Assembly (NCBI GenBank): GCA_043557195.1
Contig: CP121314.1
Coordinates: forward strand, 3,658,001 to 3,722,000
DNA from: Jejuia sp043557195
Lineage (GTDB): Bacteria; Bacteroidota; Bacteroidia; Flavobacteriales; Flavobacteriaceae
Direction: 5' to 3'
Length of the DNA: 64,000 bases
The notes beneath the pieces are model-generated. The model searched no databases. It was given only the letters and a program-made list of their open reading frames with translations, and was not told the DNA's origin. Shown piece by piece: positions 50,941 through 59,160 of the stretch. The position numbers were made by a program, and so were the translations under genes. Within the stretch, counting starts at the first letter, position 1, and each line of letters opens with the position of its first letter.

Positions 50941-53820
50941 TTATTTGGAAAATAATGTATTTAAATCTTCTTTACTTAAAGTTTCAAGTAATTGTAATAA
51001 AGTTTCATCGCTCATGTTTTCATCATTTATAATATTTCTACTTAAATCATCTTCAAGCAAAACTATGCTGCTGTTGATGTCAGGGCTATATGTGTTTATA
51101 GTATTTTCAATTTCACTAAGTTCAACGCGATAACCTCTAATTTTAATTTGGTGGTCTGCTCTTCCAAGAAATATTATATTTCCATTTGCATTATATCTTC
51201 CAAGATCTCCAGTTTTATATAACCGTTCTTCAGTTTTTATAGGATGTTTAATAAAAACTTTTTCAGTAAGGTCTTGTCTGTTAATATAACCAGAGGAGAG
51301 ACCTAAACCACCAATATATATTTCACCAACTGCGCCTTGAGGTACTGGTCTTAAATTTTTGTTTAATAAATAAATTTTTGAATTTGCTACGGGTTTCCCA
51401 ATTGGTACAATGTTTAAATCTAAGTCTTCATGAGTTATCTTATGAGCTATACACCATACAGATGCTTCGGTAGGTCCGTATTCATTGAATAAACTAACCT
51501 TTGGAAGGGTTTTAATATGTAACCTACATAATTTTATATCACATACTTCTCCTGCTACTATTACTGTATTTAGGGTTTTAATTTTGCTATAATTAACATA
51601 ATTAAGCATAAGGTTATATAGTGATGGGAGCATTAATGTATGCGTAATATTATGATTTTGAATGATGTTTCCGAGTTCATCAATATCTTGTTCTATTCTT
51701 TTCTCTGAAATGACAAGATTGCCTCCTGCACATAGTGTCCAGAATATTCCAGCTTTTGAACTATCAAAGGAAATAGAAGACATTAGCAAAAATGCGGATG
51801 GTTTTTGGTTATAAAATTCAAATCTTCCTAATGTAGAATTAATGATGTTTTTATGTGTAATAGGTACTCCTTTAGGTTTACCGGTACTACCAGAAGTGTA
51901 TATTATATATGCTAAATGGCTGTTGTCTACAACTGGTAACTTAATATTTTTAAAATTGTCACTAGTCATAGTGTCTATACTCAATATTGAAAATTTATTA
52001 GGATTAAATTGTTCAGTTAAGTCAGTTTGAGTGACAACTATATTGGACTGAGAATCTTCTAGCATAAAATCAATCCTTTCTTGAGGATATTCAGAATCGA
52101 TAGGAAGATAACAACATCCAGCTTTTAAAATCCCTAATATTCCAATAGCGATATTAGTAGAGCGGTCTGTACATAATCCGACCACTGAGTTATTAGATTT
52201 AGTAAATTTTAAGATATTGTAAGCAAGTATGTTGGCTTTATCATTAAGCTCTTTATAGCTTAAAGATGAACCTTTACTTGTTACTGCTATACTTTTTGGG
52301 TTTTTTTGGGCAATAGCTTCAATCATACTATGAATCCCATATGTGTTTTCAAAATTAAAGGGGTTGAAATTTTCATAACTATATAATAGCTTATCAGAAT
52401 CTGTTAATATTGAAGTTTGTGATATTTTTTGCTCTGGATTATCTAGGATTCCTTTTAAGAGTATTTTAAAATGTTCTTGAAAACTATTTATTGTAGCTTC
52501 TTTAAAAAGTTCGGTTGAAAATTCAAATTTAGATGTAAATGTATCTTTGGTTTTAGTTATAAATATTGTTAAATCAAATTTTGATACTTTGGTATCTAAA
52601 AACTTATGGTTTATACGCAAATTTTCATCAAAAGGAGGTATTTCTACTTCCTCATTGTAAACAAACATTACTTGGAAGAAAGGGTTTGTCGATAAAGATC
52701 TTTCAATATTAAGTTCTTTTACAAGTAGATCAAAAGAAACGTTTTTATTAGTAAAAGCTTCTAAAGTGTTTTTTCGAACTAAAAGCACCAAATCACGAAA
52801 AGACATTGAAGAATCAATTTCAGTTCTTAATACTACTGTGTCGATAAAAAAACCTAATATATCTTCTAAAGCTTTTTGGTCTCTATTAGTTATTGGAGAT
52901 CCCACTAAAATATCATTTTGCCCACTATACCAATGCAAAAAAGTAAAATAAACAGATAACATAATTACATATGGCGTAGTGCTATATTCTTGAGATAGTA
53001 GTATTATTTTATCAGATATGTTCTTGTTAAACGTTTCAGTTTTAGAAAATGCACCTTTAAAATTAGGCTGTATCGGTCTGGTAAAATCTGTAGGTAAATC
53101 TGTTACTGGAATTTCTCCAGAAAGTTTATTTTTCCAGTAACTTAAATGTTTATTATTTAGGTTGCTTTTACTTTGCCAAAAAGCATAATCAGTATATTGT
53201 AATGTATTGTCCTCTATTAAATTATCACTTATACTTTCTTCATTATTAATACTCTTGTAATATGATGAAAGTTTTTCTCTGAAAATTTTCATAGACCATT
53301 CATCAATGATAATATGATGCATGGTAATTAATAGTAGGTTTTCTGTATCCCTTTTTTTAATTAAAGTACATCTAATAAGTGGTGCTTTTGCTAAATCAAA
53401 ATGTAATTTAATGTCCTTTTGAATTATTTTATCTAGTTCTGATTCATAATCTATTTCTGATAAATTGCTTAAATCATATTTTGAAATGGTTAGCTCAGAA
53501 GTATTATTTACTTTTTGGAATACTTCACCATCATCTATATGATAAGTGGTTCTTAATATATTATTAGTTGAATAGATTTTTTTCAGGCTTTCTATAAGGG
53601 CTTTTTCTGATAGTTCTCCTTCTAAAGTATAGGTTTCGCAAAAGTTATAAAAGGGGTTTTTGGGATACATCTGTTGCAAAAACCATAATCTTTTTTGACC
53701 ATTAGATAGTGGGATTTTATCTAGGGCAGGAGCCTTTTTAATAGAATTAGCATTTATGGTGTCTTTTTCTTTATTTTTCCACCTATCAAGAAGAGATGTT
53801 TGTTTCTGTTCCTTTGCCAT
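50941..53820 (-). CDS. NRPS: condensation domain plus N-terminal core of an adenylation domain
   Basis: A 959-residue protein. The C domain occupies ~35-470 with the motif HHIIIDE (His168, His169, Asp173; the usual Gly is Glu). The A domain begins near 490 and has YTSGSTGKPKG (~638), FNEYGPTEA, YKTGDLGRYN and A8 RGYRVELSEIE (~894-904), then ends soon after in an acidic helical tail (SDETLLQLLETLSKEDL). A9 and A10 are missing and lie in the next protein. The substrate-code residues read D-S-A-L-I-A-E-V-W-K (last Lys assumed from the other protein); I do not assign a substrate. It is 10 bp downstream of the HupE-like gene. Confidence 0.9.
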   Translation of the reverse strand: MAKEQKQTSLLDRWKNKEKDTINANSIKKAPALDKIPLSNGQKRLWFLQQMYPKNPFYNFCETYTLEGELSEKALIESLKKIYSTNNILRTTYHIDDGEVFQKVNNTSELTISKYDLSNLSEIDYESELDKIIQKDIKLHFDLAKAPLIRCTLIKKRDTENLLLITMHHIIIDEWSMKIFREKLSSYYKSINNEESISDNLIEDNTLQYTDYAFWQSKSNLNNKHLSYWKNKLSGEIPVTDLPTDFTRPIQPNFKGAFSKTETFNKNISDKIILLSQEYSTTPYVIMLSVYFTFLHWYSGQNDILVGSPITNRDQKALEDILGFFIDTVVLRTEIDSSMSFRDLVLLVRKNTLEAFTNKNVSFDLLVKELNIERSLSTNPFFQVMFVYNEEVEIPPFDENLRINHKFLDTKVSKFDLTIFITKTKDTFTSKFEFSTELFKEATINSFQEHFKILLKGILDNPEQKISQTSILTDSDKLLYSYENFNPFNFENTYGIHSMIEAIAQKNPKSIAVTSKGSSLSYKELNDKANILAYNILKFTKSNNSVVGLCTDRSTNIAIGILGILKAGCCYLPIDSEYPQERIDFMLEDSQSNIVVTQTDLTEQFNPNKFSILSIDTMTSDNFKNIKLPVVDNSHLAYIIYTSGSTGKPKGVPITHKNIINSTLGRFEFYNQKPSAFLLMSSISFDSSKAGIFWTLCAGGNLVISEKRIEQDIDELGNIIQNHNITHTLMLPSLYNLMLNYVNYSKIKTLNTVIVAGEVCDIKLCRLHIKTLPKVSLFNEYGPTEASVWCIAHKITHEDLDLNIVPIGKPVANSKIYLLNKNLRPVPQGAVGEIYIGGLGLSSGYINRQDLTEKVFIKHPIKTEERLYKTGDLGRYNANGNIIFLGRADHQIKIRGYRVELSEIENTINTYSPDINSSIVLLEDDLSRNIINDENMSDETLLQLLETLSKEDLNTLFSK

Positions 53821-53830
53821 AATTAAATTT

Positions 53831-55078
53831 TTATCTTAAACCTAGCCACTTAACAATAGGAAATAGTATCCTATTTATCTCTTCATCAAGAGGCAAATCA
53901 ATATCAAATGCACGTTCTATTAACCAGTATAATGAGATAATAATAAGTAAAATCGATAAGTAAACTAAAAATTTAGGATAAAGCTTTAGTTTTCTAAAAA
54001 GGTATAGTATTGGGAAAATTGCTGCAATAATGACTAATTGGCCAATTTCTACCCCAATATTAAAGCCTAATAATGACAATGATAGGTTTTCTCCTTTAAA
54101 ACCAAGTTCTCCTAAAACTGTAGCAAACCCAAAACCATGGAATAAGCCAAAAATAAATGCAATTAACCAATCTTTTCCTTTGAAAATAGGCTTAATATTA
54201 TGATATGCAGCGAGTCCTATTGAAAAAGCTATTAAGGATTCTACGATTCTAGAGGGCAAATTTATAATCTGTAATGATGCTAGGCTAAGAGTTATAGTGT
54301 GTGCAATTGTGAAAAAAGTAATGATTTTAACTATGTATATAAATGCAGGCTTAAACCTTTCTACTGGAGACCAATTTGATAAGGATGACTTTATTGTACC
54401 TCCAGTAGTTGCAATTTCTTTTCTTCTTACAACAGCGGGTAATATAAGGGCTAGTATAAAAAGTATATGATCAAGCCCTATCCATATGTGATGAATACCT
54501 TGTCTTATCATAGCTACAAAACCAGTCCATAAAGAGCCATCCTTAAGAGATAATGTTTTAGTCAAATTATTTTTGTCAAAGTCCAAAGCAATTAATGATT
54601 CATTATGAATTAATCCAGCTTTCCAATTATACTCCATTGCTAAAAGATTCACATGTTTGGGGTTCTGTTCTATAAATACTTTATAAGTAATATCTAAAAA
54701 ATCAGGAACATTATGAGATTCTTTTAAATAAAATCCAATCGAAATAAAGTCAGCAAAAGGAACCCATAAAATTTCGTTATCATTGTTAAATACAATTTCA
54801 TATTCTATATTTTGATATGAAAAGAAAGCGTTCTTTTTTAAATATTCTTTTATTTTATCAAGGTGCGGTTCTATTTCTGTAAGTGATGGATGCTTGTCAA
54901 GATTTATACCTAGAGCTTTATTAATATCAAGAACATTAATGTGAAAATTACCTTCAATATTTTCTTGTTCATATACCCTTAAATAAATTAATGCGTTTTC
55001 AGGCTTGTGAGCTTGTAGCGTATTTATTGATAAAAATGATAAGCCAAGAAATAACAACAAGGTTAAAAAATTCTTCAT
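53831..55078 (-). CDS. HupE/UreJ-type membrane protein with N-terminal extracytoplasmic domain
   Basis: A 415-residue protein. A signal peptide (MKNFLTLLLFLGLSFLSINTLQA) is followed by ~160 extracytoplasmic residues and a C-terminal block of about six membrane helices carrying HIWIGLDHILFILALILP, HTITLSLASL and HGFGFATVLGELGF. His-rich membrane motifs of this kind define the HupE/UreJ family, members of which are implicated in nickel or other metal uptake. It heads the minus-strand operon with two NRPS genes and the phosphopantetheinyl transferase, 10 bp from the next gene. A metal-transport role in the same system is inferred. Confidence 0.88.
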   Translation of the reverse strand: MKNFLTLLLFLGLSFLSINTLQAHKPENALIYLRVYEQENIEGNFHINVLDINKALGINLDKHPSLTEIEPHLDKIKEYLKKNAFFSYQNIEYEIVFNNDNEILWVPFADFISIGFYLKESHNVPDFLDITYKVFIEQNPKHVNLLAMEYNWKAGLIHNESLIALDFDKNNLTKTLSLKDGSLWTGFVAMIRQGIHHIWIGLDHILFILALILPAVVRRKEIATTGGTIKSSLSNWSPVERFKPAFIYIVKIITFFTIAHTITLSLASLQIINLPSRIVESLIAFSIGLAAYHNIKPIFKGKDWLIAFIFGLFHGFGFATVLGELGFKGENLSLSLLGFNIGVEIGQLVIIAAIFPILYLFRKLKLYPKFLVYLSILLIIISLYWLIERAFDIDLPLDEEINRILFPIVKWLGLR

Positions 55079-55449
55079 AATAGGTTGATTTTAGTAGCGA
55101 AAAACACTTAGTAGTGATTATAGGTGTTTTGTCGATTTTTTGTTTCAATATCGTAAATATTGAAAGATCATTAAGATTTTTACTGTTTTTTTTCGATAAG
55201 TTCAGATAATAAATCGTCAAAGTGTCAAAAATGAATTTTAATCGTATGCATGATTGCTATATATTTACTATCCAAGAGAAAAAGAATTAAAAAAAATTGC
55301 TTAGATAGGTATTTTGATACTCAAACATGATTAATTTTTATGTTTTTATTTGTCTGAATATTTCTCGTCAGCCTTTTTCACTTTATAAGGATAATTTCTT
55401 TTAGTGATTGCATTATTGTGAAAAACACTAAAACCAACCATATCCTAAC
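55079..55449. promoter_or_regulatory. Divergent control region between hupE-NRPS and NRPS operons
   Basis: This 371-bp AT-rich gap lies between two divergent operons. It holds AAAACAC (55101-55107) / GTGTTTT (55124-55130), TCAGATAATAAATCG (55202-55216), TTTTGATACTCAAA (55312-55325), and TTTTAGTG (55399-55406) / CACTAAAA (55426-55433) just before the ATG at 55450. The second and third strings recur upstream of the TonB receptor at 59047-59061 (one mismatch) and 59133-59146 (identical), and AAAAACACTA is also shared (55421 and 59088). I see no gene. Confidence 0.6.
55313..55325. promoter_or_regulatory. Palindrome TTTGATACTCAAA, shared operator candidate
   Basis: TTTGA-TAC-TCAAA has 5-bp perfect arms and lies 125 bp ahead of the NRPS ATG at 55450. 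The identical 14-mer TTTTGATACTCAAA occurs at 59133-59146, 15 bp ahead of the TonB receptor start. Confidence 0.55.
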
Positions 55450-58400
55450 ATGGATAAAACTAAAACCCAATTATTGCCTTTAACAAGGAGCCAAACATCT
55501 TTATGGCTCACAGATAAGCTAAACCCTAATTTGCCTATCAATAACGATTCATATGCATTTTATATCCATGGAGCCATAAATATTGATGCTTTTAAGGTTG
55601 CTTTTCAAAGGTTAATTATGCATTCTGATGCTTTAAGAATTATTTTTTCAGAAGAAGAAGGAGTGCCTTATCAAAGAATAATACCATATTTAAATGCTGA
55701 CCTTGAGTACTTGAATTTTACTGAGAAAACTTCTGCGGAAGTCGATGAATGGCTAAAATCTAGAAGTAAATTAGTGTTTGATATATCAAGCAAATTGTAT
55801 GATAGTGTATTGATTAAACTTAACTCAAACTATTTTGTTTGGTTTCTTAATATGCATCATTTAATAACAGATGCTAGTAGTAGATCTATTTTATTTAAAC
55901 GGATGTCTTTATTCTATAAAGAGGTGTTAAAAAATCAAGAAACAAATTTTATTGACGATTATAGCTATAAAACTTATATAGATTTTGAGAGTAAATCGAG
56001 AGATAATAACAAAGAGATATCTGATTACTGGGAAAGTAAAATTGATGATTTCGGTGAAAAAATATCTTTGTATGGTGTTAAATCGGAAATAATCACATCG
56101 AAATCTCATAGGTTAGAAATCCGACTTAGTAAAGAAGAAGTTGATACTATAATACAATTATCTTCTAACCCAGAAATACTTGCATGGAATAAGAATATAA
56201 TCCTTTTTAATGTATTTGCGACAGTACTTATTTCGTATATGTACAGATTTAGCGGGCATAAGAAATTGGTTATAGGAGCGCCAATTCATAACAGAACAAA
56301 GGAAACCTTTAAAAATACAGCTGGATTATTTATTGAAATTTTTCCTTTAGCCATTGAAATTGACGATAATGAAACCTTTTTTAGTTTATTACAAAAAGTT
56401 CAGTTAGAAACTATTAATTATTTAAAAAATGGCTTACCTGGCTCTTCCTCAGCGAAATTGAATAGGAGCTATAACGTGATTTTTAACTACATTAATTCTA
56501 GTTTTTCAGATTTTGCTAATTATAAAACAATTTCAAAATGGATACATCCCGAACATATAGACCCGGGTCATTTTATTCGTTTTCAAGTTCATGATTTTGA
56601 TAATAGTGGAGAAATCCAACTTACTTTTGATCTGAATGCAAGTATATTTACTGCACAAAATCAAGCAGAAAGCCCTAAACATTTTCTAAAATTACTTAAT
56701 AGTTTTACTGAAGATTATAATCAAGAAATTAGTAATATATCACTTATTACTGATACTGATATTCTTAAAATTAGGGATTGGAATAATACTAACGTGGATT
56801 ACCCTAAGGATGAAACGTTGCTTTCTAAATTTCATGAGCAGGTTTTAAAAACTCCAAATTTAATTTCAATTCTATTTCAAGATGCATCACTAACATATAA
56901 AGCATTAGACAATGCATCCAATCAAGTAGCCCATTTTCTTTTACAAAAAGGAATACAGAAAAATGATATTGTAGCCATTAGTTTAGAAAGATCTCTGGAC
57001 ATGCTTGTTTATATTTATGGAATTATAAAAGCTGGAGCTGCTTATTTACCAATTGATACTGAAGCACCACAAAATCGATTAGTATTTATATTGAACGATG
57101 CTAAAGCTAAACTTTTGTTTTATAATCATAACAAAATTAATTATACTTTTCAAGAAGCTATAGATAGTTATCATGTTGATAATATTAAAGATGAAGTTAT
57201 ATTATTAGAGGCAAGTAACCCTAATATTGAGGTTTCTCCAGATGATTTAGCTTATGTGATTTATACATCTGGAAGTACAGGAGAGCCCAAAGGTGTAGAA
57301 TGTCATCATGAGGGGATTTGTAATCGTCTAAACTGGATGAATGATGATTATCCAATAAATGAAGATGATACCTTTTTACAAAAAACGCCAATAACTTTTG
57401 ATGTGTCACTTTGGGAACTATTTTGGCCACTTCAAAGAGGAGCCAAACTAGTGATTGAAATACCAGATGGACATAAAGACCCAGAACAACTCATTGAAAC
57501 TATTAGAGAACATCAAGTTACCAATATTCATTTTGTGCCCTCAATGTTAAATGTGTTCACACAAACAAAAAGTGTTGAAACCTGTAAAAGCCTTAATAGA
57601 GTTTTTTGTAGTGGAGAAGCACTTTCAATTCCAATTGTAGAACAAGCCTATGAATGTTTAGATGTTGAAATTCATAATTTATATGGACCTACAGAAGCTT
57701 CTGTAGATGTTACCAGTTGGCATTGCGAGAAAGAAGAATTTAAAAAAGGTATCCCGATAGGAAAACCAGTTGCAAATACTAGACTTTATATTTTAGATAA
57801 TGAATTAAACCAATTACCTATAGGCCTTGTAGGTGAGCTTTATATTGCAGGAAAGCAAGTTGCTAAAGGTTATCTAAATAGATTTGAACAAACAAAAGAA
57901 AGGTTTATAAAAGATATATTTTCAGACACTTTAAATGCTAAAATGTATAAAACTGGAGATTTAGCAAGATATAGGGGTGATGGTAATATTGAATATCATG
58001 GAAGAGTTGATAATCAAGTAAAAATAAGAGGTTTAAGAATAGAATTAGGTGAGATTGAGAGAAATATAGAAAAGATTTCAAACATTTCTCAAGCTATTGT
58101 TACGGTTGATAGTCAAGATAACCTTATAGCATATTTTACTGGAAGCTATAAAGAAAGATTAGAAATAATTAGTACACTAAAGAAACAACTTCCTGATTAT
58201 ATGATTCCCCAATTTTATATGCATTTGGATGATTTCGAATTACTTTCAAGTGGTAAGGTTGACAGAAACAAACTGCCAGATTTTAATACTGAAGAAAAGA
58301 CTAATAGAGAAACTAAAATTGGACCTACGAATGAAATTGAAGAAGTTGTTCATGAAATATGGAAGGAAGTTTTAGGGATAGTTGACATTGGAATAAATGA

Positions 58401-58569
58401 AAACTTTATGCGGATAGGGGGTAATTCTCTAAATGCAATTTCTATTACCTCTAGATTAAAAACAGTTTTAGAATTGGAGGTGTCTATTACTGATATATTT
58501 AATTACCCAACTATTGCATCATACGCTGCTAATGTTGAAAAAACAATATTAAGATTATTGAATGAATAG
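55450..58569 (+). CDS. NRPS module C-A-T, serine predicted
   Basis: A 1039-residue nonribosomal peptide synthetase. The condensation domain (~8-440) has HHLITDA (His136, His137, Asp141; Gly replaced by Ala). The adenylation domain (~450-940) has YTSGSTGEPKG (605 onward), A4 FDVSLWELF, CSGEALS, NLYGPTEASVDV, TGDLARY, A8 RGLRIELGEIE, A9 LPDYMIP and A10 SGKVDR. The ten pocket residues read D-V-W-H-F-S-L-V-D-K, the serine code as in EntF. The carrier domain has IGGNSL with Ser993. No thioesterase, so the chain must pass to the 959/444-residue module. It is coupled to the small His-rich gene by an 8-bp overlap. Confidence 0.93.
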   Translation: MDKTKTQLLPLTRSQTSLWLTDKLNPNLPINNDSYAFYIHGAINIDAFKVAFQRLIMHSDALRIIFSEEEGVPYQRIIPYLNADLEYLNFTEKTSAEVDEWLKSRSKLVFDISSKLYDSVLIKLNSNYFVWFLNMHHLITDASSRSILFKRMSLFYKEVLKNQETNFIDDYSYKTYIDFESKSRDNNKEISDYWESKIDDFGEKISLYGVKSEIITSKSHRLEIRLSKEEVDTIIQLSSNPEILAWNKNIILFNVFATVLISYMYRFSGHKKLVIGAPIHNRTKETFKNTAGLFIEIFPLAIEIDDNETFFSLLQKVQLETINYLKNGLPGSSSAKLNRSYNVIFNYINSSFSDFANYKTISKWIHPEHIDPGHFIRFQVHDFDNSGEIQLTFDLNASIFTAQNQAESPKHFLKLLNSFTEDYNQEISNISLITDTDILKIRDWNNTNVDYPKDETLLSKFHEQVLKTPNLISILFQDASLTYKALDNASNQVAHFLLQKGIQKNDIVAISLERSLDMLVYIYGIIKAGAAYLPIDTEAPQNRLVFILNDAKAKLLFYNHNKINYTFQEAIDSYHVDNIKDEVILLEASNPNIEVSPDDLAYVIYTSGSTGEPKGVECHHEGICNRLNWMNDDYPINEDDTFLQKTPITFDVSLWELFWPLQRGAKLVIEIPDGHKDPEQLIETIREHQVTNIHFVPSMLNVFTQTKSVETCKSLNRVFCSGEALSIPIVEQAYECLDVEIHNLYGPTEASVDVTSWHCEKEEFKKGIPIGKPVANTRLYILDNELNQLPIGLVGELYIAGKQVAKGYLNRFEQTKERFIKDIFSDTLNAKMYKTGDLARYRGDGNIEYHGRVDNQVKIRGLRIELGEIERNIEKISNISQAIVTVDSQDNLIAYFTGSYKERLEIISTLKKQLPDYMIPQFYMHLDDFELLSSGKVDRNKLPDFNTEEKTNRETKIGPTNEIEEVVHEIWKEVLGIVDIGINENFMRIGGNSLNAISITSRLKTVLELEVSITDIFNYPTIASYAANVEKTILRLLNE

Positions 58570-59026
58570 AAATGCACAAAAAGGCTTGAAGCCATTTGTT
58601 TTGAAAGCAACTATTGTAGTTATGGTTATGTGCTATATTTTTGGACCATTGCATAAAGAAATAAATAATGTGCTCCATGTTGTATATCATCAAATAGAAT
58701 TGCCTAATTCTACTGTTATTTCCGATTCCAATAGTTTAAAGTTTAATGATGATGGAGAAACGCATCATTACATGCAAAACAAAAAGCACCATCATAATTT
58801 TTTAGAATTTTTTAATAAAATCATTGAAGCTTCTAATTCTGATAATAATAGCGAAAACTCAACTATAGTAAAACTAAAGATCGATAAACATATTAGAACG
58901 AAAAAAAAGGTAAAGGTTTTAGAGTTTTACAGTTATAAATCAAAACATATTTCATCTCGCATGATAAAGTGTACCCTAAATGGGTATTCATTCAAAGTTT
59001 TTCAACCACCTAAACATTTTGTTTAA
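58562..59026 (+). CDS. Histidine-rich membrane-anchored small protein
   Basis: A 154-residue protein starting at ATG 58562, overlapping the NRPS stop by 8 bp. Residues ~11-30 form one hydrophobic helix (FVLKATIVVMVMCYIFGPLH). The periplasmic part contains a His cluster (THHYMQNKKHHHNFLEFF, about 62-79) and a basic C-terminal tail. I know similar small His-rich proteins beside TonB-dependent receptors and HupE-like genes in Bacteroidota, but not a named family. Metal binding in the periplasm, helping a receptor/transporter pair, is inferred from the His cluster and context. Confidence 0.7.
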   Translation: MNRNAQKGLKPFVLKATIVVMVMCYIFGPLHKEINNVLHVVYHQIELPNSTVISDSNSLKFNDDGETHHYMQNKKHHHNFLEFFNKIIEASNSDNNSENSTIVKLKIDKHIRTKKKVKVLEFYSYKSKHISSRMIKCTLNGYSFKVFQPPKHFV

Positions 59027-59105
59027 TAACAAGGCTACATCGATTCTCAGATAGTAAATCGATTTTAGTTAGAATTTATTAATTCAAAAAAACACTACAA
59101 ATATC

Positions 59106-59146
59106 TTTGAGTTTCAATCTTTCCATAGGTCATTTTGATACTCAAA
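59106..59146. promoter_or_regulatory. Two TTTGA-N3-TCAA palindromes ahead of the TonB receptor
   Basis: TTTGAgttTCAAT (59106-59118) and TTTGAtacTCAAA (59134-59146) are 28 bp apart. The second is identical to the site upstream of the divergent NRPS gene; the first deviates by one base. TCAGATAGTAAATCG (59047-59061), upstream, also repeats the NRPS region motif. Confidence 0.55.
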
Positions 59147-59160
59147 AAAAACTATTATTC

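Noticed and set aside
59107..59160. Upstream extension of the TonB receptor frame
   Set aside because: It covers the shared palindromes and would place the signal peptide 18 residues inside the protein.
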